A stretch of 64,000 bases of DNA. It comes from Raphanus sativus (Eukaryota; Streptophyta; Magnoliopsida; Brassicales; Brassicaceae). The stretch is taken from the NCBI RefSeq assembly GCF_000801105.2, contig NC_079514.1:23042293-23106292 (forward strand), written 5' to 3'. A program made the position numbers and the translations under genes. The notes below the pieces were generated by a model that saw only the letters and a program-made list of their open reading frames with translations, searched no databases and was not told the DNA's origin. This document shows positions 23,167 to 33,559 of the stretch, one piece after another (the first letter of the stretch is position 1; each line of letters starts with the position of its first letter).

Positions 23167-24170
23167 TAGAGGTGTCAATTGGGATGTCCAAGTCCATTTG
23201 GGCTGTCCAAATGGACACACCAGTCCAAATGGACATTATTTTTTTTAATCTCAGATTGTACCAGACCAAATTGTCCAGACCAAATTGGCCCATTTCAAAT
23301 AGGCATTCCGCAAAGCCCAAATACAACCTCTACTTTAACATCCAAAAAATTCATTTTTAACAAAAAAACATAATTTCATTGTTTTTTAATTCAAAAGCAT
23401 AGATACGATTTTGGCGAGAAAACTTGATTTTACGGTTTTGATGGGAAAACTCGATTTTACGATTTTGGCGGAAAAACTCGATTTTACGGTTTTGACGGGA
23501 AAACTAAAAATTCGATTTTATGATTTTGGTGAGAAATCTCAATTTTACGGTTTTGGAAAAAAAACTTGATTTCACTGTTTTGGTGGAAAAACTCGATTTT
23601 ACGATTTTGGCGGGAAATCTCAATTTAACGGTTTTGGCGGAAAACCTCGATTTACAGTTTTGACGGAAAAACTCAATTTACAGTTTTGACGGGAAAACTC
23701 GATTTTACGGTTTTGACGGGAAAACTCGATTTTACGGTTTTGGCGGGAAAACTCGACTTTACGGTTTTGGCGGGAAAACTCGACTTTACGGTTTTGGCGG
23801 GAAAAACTCGATTTGCAGTTTTGACGGAAAAATTAGATTTACAGTTTTGACGGGAAAACTCGAAAACTCGATTTTAAGATTTTGGCGGGAAATCTTCATT
23901 TTACAGTTTTGACGGGAAAACTCAACTTACGGTTCTGTCAAGAAATCTCGATTACGGTTTTGGAGGGAAAACTTGATTTTTTCCTCAAAATAAAATCCTA
24001 TGATTTTTGTATCATTTGGCCGCCCATGTCCATTTGGGTTAAGACCATTGGATTTGGGTCTAATTGGTTAAACCCAATTGGACATCTTTATTTGTTGGTC
24101 TAATTTGGTTTAGTCCAAATGGGTTTGGACATGGGTGACCAATGACATGATGTCCAAATTGACATCCCTA
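23167..24170. mobile_element. Non-autonomous hAT-like element E nested in D
   Basis: The ends TAGAGGTGTCAATTGG and the complement of CCAAATTGACATCCCTA match those of D. A perfect 8-bp duplication TCTGTTGT flanks it (23159-23166, 24171-24178). A minisatellite fills most of its interior. It has no coding capacity. Confidence 0.88.
23400..23985. repeat. Minisatellite of ~27-bp units inside element E
   Basis: Around 20 degenerate units built on AAAACTCGATTTTACGG followed by TTTTGGCGGG. Variation is mostly single bases (GGCGGG/GACGGG, TACGG/TACAG), and some units are shortened. It has no apparent coding role. Confidence 0.85.
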
Positions 24171-24629
24171 TCTGTTGTTATATATAAAATTTAGAATCTG
24201 TATACTTTTTACATCAAGTGGACAAACTGGACTCCATGGACAGTCCAACTGGACATGGTCCTATTTGGACATGGACTATTTGGACATGGTCCTATTTGGA
24301 CATAGACTATTTGGACATGGTCCTATTTGGACATCAAGACCAAAAACGCCCAAAAAAAAGTCCATCTGGACATGTCCACTTCCGTCCGGACATTCCAATT
24401 GACATCCCTAGTTAAGTGGTGATCAATACCCTTGATGTTCTGTCGATCGACACAGTTAAGTGGTGATCAATCGATGCTATTGAGGATTTGTCGACCGATG
24501 CTGGCCGGCCATGGTCGATTCTTGTGCAAACTCATCTTCCTTGACTATATCCCTTGTACTTTTACTTAACATAAAACACTAAAAGTTAGTAGTAGATAAA
24601 TATAAAACCAATAATTTTTTTTTTCCGAA

Positions 24630-24800
24630 TAAACAATGATTCTGCTACAGTAGTGTTGCTACAGTGATTCTGCTACAGTAACTCTGCTACAGTGTCGATC
24701 GATTTGCTTGCTACAGTGTCGCTCGATTTCCTAGCTATAGTGTCGCTCGATGATCTTGCTAGAATGTCGCTCGGCATTGTTGTTACAGTGCGTGCACACT
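24630..24800. repeat. GCTACAGTGTCGCTCGAT short tandem repeats in element A
   Basis: Seven or so units of 15-25 bases containing CTACAGTG followed by TCG(A/C)TCGAT. The core ACAGTGTCGATCGAT also occurs in the GATGAACAGT array at 26755-27365. It lies in the internal region of A, just upstream (plus strand) of the shared GCGCTGAGTGGGAGG word. Confidence 0.7.
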
Positions 24801-25168
24801 GTTCATCTTTTTTTTTGAACCTGCAATAATTAAAAACAAAATCAGTAGTATATGTAAATAAAACAAAATTTAAAACAAACCTAACAGTGGGTTACCTCCC
24901 ACTCAGCGCTTATTTTTAGTCATTAGCTTGACTTTTGGAGATCTGATTTAGTTCGGATGAGAATGAGAACATGCTCCAAAACAAGTCTCAATGTCCACTC
25001 TTTGAAGCTTTATCATTCTTGTGTGAAAGCCTCCTCCATAAACTCTTCTCCTTTGTCTATCATCTCAGTAATAAGGAGTGCTCGAAGCTTTGCAAACGGC
25101 TGTGAGAAGTTTCTGCCTGGCACTCTCGATTTCCTAACAATATCTGGGAAGTGAAGAATCAATGGTAA

Positions 25169-25984
25169 CTAAGAACCTCTCTTTGTTCGTTTCCTCTTCT
25201 TCCAATTCCTCCTCTTCCTTCCCCCAGACTTATCTGATCGCGTGGTGGTATCTCCATCAAAAATATTTCCACACACATCAAACTCCTTCTGCTCTGATAC
25301 ACGTTCGATGTCACTCGATACTGCTTCTCTGGGGCCTTTGTCGACTTCATCCCTGAATGGCAGCCCTCTCTGAGAAGCTTCTTCGTGCTGATGATCATCC
25401 AATACCTCACTGAAATGACCCATATGCGCACCTTTATCTGGTGGTATAGGAGATTCAGATTCAACCACAGTACATGGAACCACAATCTTCACAGGGTCAT
25501 GTATTCTCTTTATTCTTTTGCAAATTCCAGCAGCTTCTTCTGCGCAAAAGGGTCTTAGGTGTTTAGGGACAGCAAGGTATGAGGTCTCAGACTTATGCAT
25601 TCTCTCCTCAATCGGTTTCAGCTTAACTGTGCATCCTGGTAGCTCGTCCAACAATGAGTATCGATCGATGCAGTTTGATGTGTGTCGATCGATGATGTAG
25701 GGTGGGTGTAGATCGATGATGTAGGGTGGGTGTAGATCGATGATGAATGGCGTGTGTCGATCGATGGTGAATGGCGGGTATCGAGCGATCTCATCATGTT
25801 GGTGTTGAACGATGCTAACCTTTAGTGAAGTTTCTGGATCCTTAAGCTTCATCTCTGAGTCATGTGCTTCATCCTCTAGCTCCAAGAAATCTTCTGTAGA
25901 AACTTCTCTACTCGAATCCAAATCTCCAAGTTGTTTTCTATCCGCTGGCTCCAATAAATCATCCATGGTAATCTTTATGTACAT
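25169..25984 (-). CDS. Athila-like accessory ORF of element A (271 aa, function unknown)
   Basis: Open for 271 codons on the minus strand. It has an acidic N-terminal half, then repeated (I)IDRHTPF-like units encoded by TCGATCGA-rich DNA (IDRHTPFIIDLHPPYIIDLH), then a conserved-looking block KPIEERMHKSETSYLAVPKHLRP, CAEEAAGICKRIKRIHDPVK and VLDDHQHEEASQRGLPFRDEVDKGP, and a basic tail RKRRNWKKRKRTKRG. I recall similar proteins annotated as hypothetical in Brassicaceae and linked to these retroelements, but I cannot name a function. It lies downstream of gag in the element. The basic tail could bind nucleic acid or act in nuclear import; this is a guess. Confidence 0.6.
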   Translation of the reverse strand: MYIKITMDDLLEPADRKQLGDLDSSREVSTEDFLELEDEAHDSEMKLKDPETSLKVSIVQHQHDEIARYPPFTIDRHTPFIIDLHPPYIIDLHPPYIIDRHTSNCIDRYSLLDELPGCTVKLKPIEERMHKSETSYLAVPKHLRPFCAEEAAGICKRIKRIHDPVKIVVPCTVVESESPIPPDKGAHMGHFSEVLDDHQHEEASQRGLPFRDEVDKGPREAVSSDIERVSEQKEFDVCGNIFDGDTTTRSDKSGGRKRRNWKKRKRTKRGS

Positions 25985-26051
25985 ATCTAAGGCAGGATAA
26001 CAACTTGGTACATCAATGCTCTTCTGTGTCGAGTCTGCAATGTCCCGAGGA

Positions 26052-27696
26052 CTACTCGTTTTTTTCAGGGATTTCTAGTGGTATCGGTCGATGACAAAAG
26101 TGTGTATCGGTCGATTCTGGGGTCCTGGTGTCGATCGATGTGGAGGTCATTGGGTTGATCGATGTGGAGGTCATGGGGTTGATCGATGTTGAGCTTGTGT
26201 CACTAATATCGGCTTCTTCTACGCTGGTCAGCTCTTCAGGGCCAGTCTGTTCGTCATCCTCTACCATATATTCCAGCATAGATCTCATCTCAATCTCTAG
26301 ATTTGCTGCAGCATCATAGAGAAATTTGTTGAGGAAGGCGTTCACAATGTCATCCCAGTTGGTTAGAGATACTGGCTGAAGTTGACTGAACCAGCTAAAT
26401 GCATCTCCAGAAACAGAATATGGGAAGATCTTACATAGCATATGGTATTCACACACTTCATTCTGCTCGCTCCTTGATACTAGATCCTCAAGCTCTTCTA
26501 TGTGGTTTCTGGAATCTTGGTGAGGAAGACCTCGGAAAGGGTTCACACTTACCCAATCATACCATTGCTTGTCGGATTAAAGTCTTTTGTCTCAGCAACA
26601 TCAATCACATTAGGGATTACAGCACCCTCTGCATTAATCAATTGTCCTGAGGTGTTGCAAGGATGACACTCTTCGTCTCGCCAGATACCTTTCTTATCGA
26701 TCTTAAGTATTAGCGCTTTGACCTCCTTTGTTTCCCTGCGGGTGGTGTCGGTCGAGTCTTGATGAACAAAAATTTTCGGCGTCGGATGAACAGTACCCGG
26801 ATGAATAGTGTCGCAGTGAACAGTGTTTTGATGAACAGTGTCGCGGTGAACAGCACCGCGATGAACATTATCGTGATGAACAGTGTCACGATGAACAGTA
26901 CCGTGATAAACAGTATCGTGATGAAAAGTGTCACGATGAACAGTACCGCGATGAACAGTATCGGCTGACGCGGGATGAACAGTATCGATCGATTTCGGAC
27001 GAACAGTGTCGATCAATACATGATGAACAGTGTTTGGATGAACAGTGTTTTTGTGAACAATGCTGAGATGAACAGTGTCGATCGATACTGGATGAACAGT
27101 GTCGATCACGTCCGATGAACAGTGTCGATCGACGCGGGATGAACAGTGTCGATCGACGTTGGATGAACAGTGTCGATCGATGCGGGGTAAACAATACCTC
27201 GATGAACAATACCGGGATGAACAGTACTTCGGTGAACAGTACCAGAGTGAAAAGTACCTCGATAAACATTACCCGCATGAACAGTACCGAGATGAACAGT
27301 ACACAGATGAACAGTATCCGCGTGAACAGTACTTCAGTGAACAGTACCCGTGTGAATAGTGTCTTTCGACACAGGATGAATCGTGTCGTTCGATGTTTGA
27401 TCCACGCTGTCAATCGCTTCGGCTTGGGGGGTGTTGATCGATACTTGATGGTCAGCGTCGATCGATAATTGGATTTCTACAATGTTGATCGCTGCTTGGA
27501 GGGTGTCGACTGCCCTCTTAGATTTATGGATCACACGTTCCAAATCCAGTGGCTCTGCTAATAAGAGCCATATTACCTTGTTGCTTCTGGTATTCATATC
27601 AATGTACCTAAAACACAAGAAAAAAAATTTATGAGTTTTTTGAATAATAGTAAAACCTAGACTAAATCTAACTAGACAAGATCTAATGGCGATCAA
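26052..27696 (-). pseudogene. gag-like gene of element A with an in-frame minisatellite
   Basis: Three minus-strand frames carry one protein. 27696-27334 has NTRSNKVIWLLLAEPLDLERVIHKSKRAVD. 27109-26549 has the repeat (H-R-D-T-V)n followed by KIDKKGIWRDEECHPC. 26546-26052 has the gag core: NPFRGLPHQDSRNHIEELED, FPYSVSGDAFSWFSQLQP, TNWDDIVNAFLNKFL, then SINPMTSTSIDTRTP repeats. The core matches Athila-like retrotransposon gag. A frameshift lies within the minisatellite (about 27110-27330), and the frame breaks again near 26548. Most of pol is missing after it. Confidence 0.75.
26755..27365. repeat. GATGAACAGT minisatellite (mostly 15-bp units) within gag of element A
   Basis: About 38 degenerate units, mostly GATGAACAGTGTCGC-like 15-mers; some are extended to 24 or 27 bases by a TCGATCGA insert. 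All unit lengths I read are multiples of three, so the gag frame on the minus strand is largely kept (HRDTV repeats). A related array in the opposite orientation relative to gag is at 57152-57419. Confidence 0.9.
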
Positions 27697-27700
27697 AGCT

Positions 27701-27717
27701 CCCCGGCAACGGCACCA
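27701..27717 (-). promoter_or_regulatory. Primer-binding site of element A
   Basis: Minus strand TGGTGCCGTTGCCGGGG, next to the LTR. It fits the Athila-type PBS (TGGCGCCGTTGCCGGGG) with one mismatch. Confidence 0.75.
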
Positions 27718-28227
27718 AATTTGATATCACTCAAATTACCCTAACAAGTGATCTTACTCTCTCAAATAAGAAGTTCGATTGTAGTACTTAGTGATCGAAT
27801 CCACAAGGAGCTAAGGCACACACTAGATCTAATAGTTATGAGATTAAACTAGGCTAATAATTTATAAAGCAGTAAATAAATATAGTAAAGTAGTAAATAA
27901 AATAAAACAGTAAACAAGATGAACAATATAATTGTTCAGTTTGGCAAGGAGTTGTTTGATGGAAGGATGGTAGCTAGATCTAGGGCTTCTACTCATGTGT
28001 TAGAGATTATAATGATATAGAGACTAAAGCATGATATTATAGAACTCAACACGCTTAACATCAGTGATCTCTCACTGGTTAACTAACTAGATCTTGGATC
28101 TCAACTGTCGTATGTTGACCACAAGAAAGTGTCGATGGATAATCCTATAGGGATATCGACCGATACACCTTTCGCTACATCGATCGATTCTCCAGTCGGG
28201 ATATCGATCGACGGCTTCTAGCTAAGG

Positions 28228-29543
28228 TTATACAGATAAATATTTGGAATATTTCCAAATATATTAATATTTATTTAATTAAGTTTTTAGATAATTATCT
28301 TAATGTTTTAGGGTTTTATGGCTTTCTTATATATAGTCTTTTAAACTCTATGGTTGTATTCAGTTTATGATGATGATTTAATAAAATGAGTTTTCCAGAA
28401 GAGGTTTTGATAAACCACTGAGAAGAATATTCTCAAACCCTAAAGAGTTTTGTATAAACCATTGTGAAGAGTATTCACAACCCCTAAGAGCTTTTAATTA
28501 AGCACTGTGAAGAGTATTCACAAATCCTAGATTCGTGTATTCTTGGAATAAACGGATCTAGTTCTATCCTTAGAAGCTTCCGCTACATCAGTTGGTATCA
28601 GAGCCAAACGGTTCTATTATCTTGATCGCAGATGTATCTACAACAACAACAACTAGTTGAGATAGTTGAGATCTTGGAAAAGTTTAAACAAGATATCAAC
28701 AAGTTTCAACAAGATCTCAATAAGAAGTTACAACAAGATTTCTGTACGGCATTAAATAAGTTCGATGAGGCATTAAAGAAAAGAGAAGCAGCACGAGCTC
28801 AAGATGTGCAGTTGGATGATGATGAAGACGAGGAGAGATTTATCGAAGAAGATATTTGTGTTGTCGACTCTGTCTATAAAGATGAAGTTTGTGTAAAACT
28901 CGGACGGGATGAGATCTGTGTAAAGTCTCTGCAGAACGATTTTCGTCCAAAAATAAGGCGAAATTGTATTGATGAAGATTTTGGGCAGAATCTTAATTAT
29001 CTGTTATGTGCAAATTTTGTGCAAAAACGGATTTTGGAGGATTCAAGTTACAATCAGTTCGTGCAAAAATCGTGCGATACAAGTTATTGAAGATTCGAGG
29101 AAGAGTTACTCTTGGAAAACATTTTGTATTTGGAGACTACGATCAAGATTCGAGGACGAATCTTCTCCAACCCGGAGAGAATGATACAGATAAATATTTG
29201 GAATATTTCCAAATTATTAATATTTATTTAATTAAGTTTTTAGATAATTATCTTAATATTTTAGGGTTTTATGGCTTTCTTATATATAGTCTTTTAGACT
29301 CTATGGTTGTATTCAGTTTATGATGATGATTTAATAAAAGGAGTTTTCCAGAAGAGGTTTTGATAAACCACTGAGAAGAGTATTCTCAAACCCTAAAGAG
29401 GTTTTTATAAACCACTGTGAAGAGTATTCACAACCCCTAAGACCTTTTAATTAAGCACTGTGAAGAGTATTCACAAACCCTAGATTCGTGTATTCTTGGA
29501 ATAAACGGATCTAGTTATATCCCTAGAAGCTTCCGTTACATCA
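28228..29543 (+). mobile_element. Small LTR retroelement 'C' (TRIM-like, chromovirus-derived)
   Basis: LTRs 28228-28590 and 29182-29543 (363 and 362 bases, ending TACATCA) are flanked by a perfect 5-bp duplication TAAGG (28223-28227, 29544-29548). The PBS TGGTATCAGAGCC (28593-28605) matches initiator methionine tRNA. The region before the 3' LTR (AGATTCGAGGACGAATC, then CCCGGAGAGAATGA) resembles the pol end and polypurine tract of plant chromovirus-type Ty3/gypsy elements. Only 1.3 kb remain, so the element is a deletion derivative that depends on a partner. The first base pair of the left LTR has changed (TT for TG). Confidence 0.9.
28632..29090 (+). CDS. Coiled-coil ORF of element C (152 aa), partner function unknown
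   Basis: Starts 27 bases after the PBS with ATG. Residues 1-55 are a strong amphipathic coiled coil rich in Q, K and L (MYLQQQQLVEIVEILEKFKQ). An acidic stretch DDDEDEERFIEED follows, then a cysteine-containing tail with no known domain. It occupies the gag position. It may be the N-terminus of a chromovirus gag fused by deletion to unrelated or pol-end sequence. The next frame (29006-29190) retains the pol-end-like DSRTNLLQPGEN. It may be retained by selection or be a chance open frame. Confidence 0.55.
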   Translation: MYLQQQQLVEIVEILEKFKQDINKFQQDLNKKLQQDFCTALNKFDEALKKREAARAQDVQLDDDEDEERFIEEDICVVDSVYKDEVCVKLGRDEICVKSLQNDFRPKIRRNCIDEDFGQNLNYLLCANFVQKRILEDSSYNQFVQKSCDTSY

Positions 29544-29656
29544 TAAGGCTTGGCGCGAGTTGATAATATTCACTAGGGTTTCTAAACCAGCTCTCGCTGT
29601 TATCTAGCAATCCTAGCTCAGAGAAGACAAGTTAGATAAGAGACCAAGCTCTTGCT

Positions 29657-30811
29657 AGTCGCCCAATCTGGCTAAAGATGTCTGAAACACCAACAACTGC
29701 ATATGTTGACGCGACATCACCATCATCATATCTCCTTGGAGCTTTTTCCGGATACATATTTTTGACGCAAAATAGTACGATGTGAAGTGAGAAGTTTCTT
29801 CCGTCAAACATCCAGCAATTATAGAACCTTCAACTTTTCCGAGGTTCTTTGCTTTTCCCTTCAAATATTTCGTGGATCGCTCATACTGATACATACGTTC
29901 GTAATGTACACGTCCACGAAGCAATGCCTCATATGGGAGGTGGACTGCTAGATGCTCCATGACGTCAAAAATCCAGGAGGAAATATATTCTCCAAGTTGC
30001 ACAATAAGATGAGAATGTTCTCTTGAAGCTGTTCCACGACTTTTTCTTTTAGAGTGTGCGTGCTCAGATCCCTGAAAAATGCTCCAATGCCTTGTATATT
30101 CTAAAAACAATTATACACATTATTAGTCATATATTATTGCAAACTAAATCATTATAAAATTACTGCTATAATATAGTACCTGCAAGTGCTTCATGTACGT
30201 TTGTTGGAAGTAGTTCCGCAAATGCAAAGGGAAGTAGTCGTTGCATAAAGACATGACAATCATGACTCTTCATCCCGGAAATTTTTTGACCCTTTTCAAC
30301 GCATCTAGAGAGATTTGAAATATACCCATCGGGGAACTCCACTTCTGATGCTACCCAGTTGAACAACACCGACTTTTTTCTGAAGACAATCTGAATATCG
30401 GAATGGGAACTTGTCCATTGCTTTTTATATGTAACTCACTTCTTGAGCAAATATCCGGCAAGTCTAACCTCGATTTTATGTTGTCTTTTGTCTTCCCCGG
30501 GACATTTAATATTGTATTCATGTGTTCTCAAAGAAATTCTTCTCTATATGCATCACATCGAGGTTGTGGCGCAGAAGAAGATCCTTCCAATATGGCAACT
30601 CCCAAAATATACTCTTCTTGTTCCAGTTGTGATGAACACCGTAAGAATCATGCATATTACTGGGGACATGCCAATTACCACCACGAGGAATTGTTTCCAA
30701 AGCTCCATAGTAATCGAGTTGCTTTTCAGTTTGTTCTCCAATTAAATATGGAGAAGGAGTGTCTCTCACAATCCTTTTGTGCCTAAACAATGTCTTGTTT
30801 CTTCGGTACGG
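29657..30811 (-). pseudogene. TNP2 transposase, middle part (copy 2, duplicated)
   Basis: Duplicates 10195-11356 with many substitutions and small indels. Minus-strand segments are YRRNKTLFRHKRIVRDTPSP with LLRHNLDVMHIEKNFFEN (30806-30518), VASEVEFPDGYISNLSRCVEKGQ (30369-30166) and the DUF4218 start HLAVHLPYEALLRGRVHYE (30110-29657). It is directly continuous with the N-terminal part at 32009-33452 once the solo LTR is removed. Frameshifts are present near 30500 and 30020. Confidence 0.85.
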
Positions 30812-32003
30812 TGATATCACTCAAATTATCCTAACAACTGATCTTATTCTCTCAAATAAGAGGTTCAATTGTAGTACTTAGTGATCGAATCCACAAGGAG
30901 CTAAGGCACACACTAGATCTAATAGTTATGAGATTAAGCTAGGCTAATAATTTATAAAGCAGTAAATAAATATAGGAAAGCAGTAAATAAAATAAAACAG
31001 TAAACAAGATGAACAATATAATTGTTCAGCTTGGCAAGGAGTTGTTTGATGGAAAAATGGTAGCTAGATCTAGGGCTTCTATTCAGGTGTTAGAGATTAT
31101 AATGATATAGAGACTAAGGCATGATATTATATAACTCAACAGGCTTAACATCAGTGATCTCTCATTGGTTAACTAACTAGATCTTGGATCTCAACTGTCG
31201 TATGTTGACCACAAGAAAGTGTCGATCGATAATCCTATAGGGATATCGACCGATACACCTTTCGCTACGTCGATCGATTCTCCAGTCGGGATATCGATCG
31301 ACGGCTTCTAGCTAAGCCTTGGGGCGAGTTGATAATGTTCACTAGGGTTTCTAAACCAGCTCTCACTGTTATCTAGCAATCCTAGCTCAGAGAAGACAAG
31401 TCAGATAAGAGACCAAGCTTTTGCTTGTGCCTAATGATTCTATGATCAAGTTCAGGTTAATTACTCAAGAACAAGTATTAAGAACAGTCTCAATGATGAA
31501 TATCACAACTTAGCAATTCTATATTTGGGGCTAATCCCTTTACCTATCTGAACCCTAAACCTAACAGGTGAATCTATTCAAACATGATAGTTGTCACATA
31601 AATCATAGATGAATAGATGAAATTGCAATAGATAAATAAACCAAAAGCAAAGGAGTTCCAAGAAGACTCTGAAGGAGTTCCTCTCTTCTCTCCTCCTAAG
31701 AACAATGAATAAAAGAAAGCGTAGAAAGCGTAGCCGTCAACAATGGCTTAGAAATAACATAAATAGGGTTTCTGGTCGTCAATGGTAAATCCAACGGTGG
31801 GAAGGTCTCCATCGAGAGCTAAACATCTGAAGCGCCTGTGCAGTTCTGCACTGCGAAAGACTCCAAAAGGCACCAAAATCACCTTATATCTCCAAATCGT
31901 CCATGAACCTGTAAATACTCTAAATATACTCATATACATAATAATTAGTATCTATAACACTTATATACTATGGGTAAAAATAGGTAAAATCCATGGTATA
32001 TTA
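30812..32003 (-). repeat. Solo LTR A3 with TSD TACGG
   Basis: Same family as A1, starting TGATATCACTC and ending TATATTA (last C changed to T). It is flanked on both sides by TACGG (30807-30811 and 32004-32008), so it is a true solo LTR left by LTR-LTR recombination. A deletion of about 270 bases compared with A1 lies near 31787. Confidence 0.9.
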
Positions 32004-32008
32004 TACGG

Positions 32009-33452
32009 ATGGCCAATGGGAAGAAATTGACGATGACAATCGAACCAACTTGTCTTCTTACCATTCTTCAGTTGAAACGCATATGTCGCTCTCATGTGTA
32101 GTCTATCCCGCCAACATCCCATAGGCAGGGAAGTCACTTATGGTCCACAAAATCATCGCTCGCATCGTGAAATTCGTCTTCGTTGAGCAGTCATACGTCA
32201 TCTCCCCTGTTGACCACAAATCCTTCAACTCTTTTATCAGTGGTTGTAGGAAAACATCCAATGACCTTTTTGGATGGTTCGGACCAGGTAATATGGTCAA
32301 GAATAGCAACTCCCGTTGCATGCACATCTCCGGTGGCAGGTTATATGGCGTAAGAAAGACTGGCCACAATGAATATTGTCTCTCTGACATTCCGAATAGA
32401 ATAAATCCATATGTGCATAATCCGAGATACACATTCCGGATATTGCTAGCGAATTCTGGATGTACTTTGTTAAAATATTTCCAGGCTCTTGCATCCGATG
32501 GATGAGTCATCTCACCATCCGTCTGAGTATGCTCGGCATGCCATCTCATCTTTCCAGCAGTCTGCTCTAATTGTTACAATCTTTTCAATATGTCTGTAAT
32601 TGGTAGGTACCACATCCTTTGGTACGGTACCCTATTACGTCCCCGTTCTTGCGGCTTGAATTGTGGCTTCTTGCAGAATCAACATTCTTCTAACTTCTCA
32701 TCATCTCCACAGTAGATCATGCAATTGTTGATGCAAACATCTATAATCTCCGAAGGCAACCCAAGACTATAAACCAGTTTCTGAATCTCATAATAAGAAT
32801 CAGAAGACACATTGTCTTCCGGCAAATACTCTTTAAACAAGTTTGCCCATTCATTCATGCAACTTTCAGGTAGATTGTGATCATTTTTAATATTCATCAT
32901 TCTAGCAGCCAACAACAATTTAGAGAGACCTTCTCTACAACCACTGTAAAGTGGCTGATTCGCCACATTTAACATTTCATAGAAATTTTTTGCATCTATG
33001 TTAGGTTCTTCATCTTCATCATGAGCTAAAAATGCATCAGTTACCATATCATGAACCCTATCATAATCTACCATCTGCTCCTCCTGATGGTAACTATGTT
33101 CATTATGCAAATGATGATTAACCGGTTCTTCCTGAAAAGTACTATTACTACTACTAGCTTCATTCTTATCATAATTTTAACATTCTCCATTTTGAAACCA
33201 GATATAGTAATTTGGCGTGAAACCTCTATTTATTAAATGCTTCCAAACATTTTCACGATTTGCCAATTTAGAATTGTTGCATTTCGGATATGGACAGAAC
33301 ATCTTACCGCTTTCTTGGGCGAGCGGTGTGGAATCTGCTTGATGCATAAATGTCTCCAGCCCCGCAAGGTATTCTTTCGTTACTCTCCCGTTAGCATCTC
33401 TATGCATATACATCCACCTCCGCAACTCGAGAACATTCCCGGAGCCTGACAT
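32009..33452 (-). pseudogene. TNP2 transposase, N-terminal part
   Basis: Starts ATG at 33452 (MSGSGNVLELRRWMYMHRD). It holds the transposase-associated zinc-finger-like domain (CPYPKCNNSKLANRENVWKHL), then DYDRVHDMVTDAFLAHDEDEEP, RMWYLPITDILKRL, and the Transposase_21 core MRWHAEHTQTDGEMTHPSDA, LFGMSERQYSLWPVFLTPYNLPP, ISDFPAYGMLAG. The frame is open apart from stops at 33177 (after NGEC), about 32676 (after EEC), about 32575 and 32100, with a frameshift near 32050. The coding sequence ends at the solo-LTR target site (CATCCGTAC). Introns are few here. Confidence 0.88.
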
Positions 33453-33559
33453 TTTTTCGTTCACGTTTTTATTTTTTTTCTTGTTGGTGTGTTTCAAATG
33501 ATGTTCAAACTTCCATATTTATAGAAAAATTTCGAATCTGGTAGTTGAAGTTTTGCTAG

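Larger units (their letters stand above)
22836..24410. mobile_element. Non-autonomous hAT-like element D (outer)
   Basis: Terminal inverted repeats TAGGGATGTCAACTGG (left) and the complement of CCAATTGACATCCCTA (right) differ at one base. They are flanked by an 8-bp duplication with one change, GCTAAGTG (22828-22835) and GTTAAGTG (24411-24418); 8-bp duplications are typical of hAT transposons. The subterminal DNA is full of GTCCAANTGGAC words in both orientations. There is no transposase; ORFs here are chance. Another element of the same family (E) sits inside. Confidence 0.85.
11357..29656 (-). mobile_element. Athila-like Ty3/gypsy retrotransposon 'A', non-autonomous, with nested elements
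   Basis: The element is in minus orientation. The 3' LTR is 11357-12810, the polypurine tract 12811-12824, the internal region 12825-27700, the primer-binding site 27701-27717 and the truncated 5' LTR 27722-29656. LTRs begin TGATATCACTC and end TATATCA. The left TSD is TACGG (11352-11356). The internal region has a gag-like frame (26052-27696) and an Athila-type accessory ORF (25169-25984), but no protease, RT or integrase was found. It is therefore non-autonomous, probably mobilised by a relative such as the one at 46691-52724. Insertions within it are B (13978-22580), hAT D/E (22836-24410) and C (28228-29543). Confidence 0.8.
27722..29656 (-). repeat. LTR A2 (5' LTR of element A), truncated and interrupted by element C
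   Basis: Starts TGATATCACTCAAATTACC like A1 and is collinear with 11357-11969 once element C is removed. It stops at CTCTTGCT (29656), where TNP2 sequence begins without an LTR end. About 840 bases of LTR are missing. No target duplication exists at this junction. Confidence 0.85.

Noticed and set aside
26755..27365. CRISPR-like array
   Set aside because: Units are contiguous and degenerate without unique spacers, lie in a plant retroelement and code for part of gag.
26759..27468. Plus-strand ORFs rich in MNSV / DEQYR repeats
   Set aside because: They are the antisense reading of the GATGAACAGT array; the gag gene is on the minus strand.
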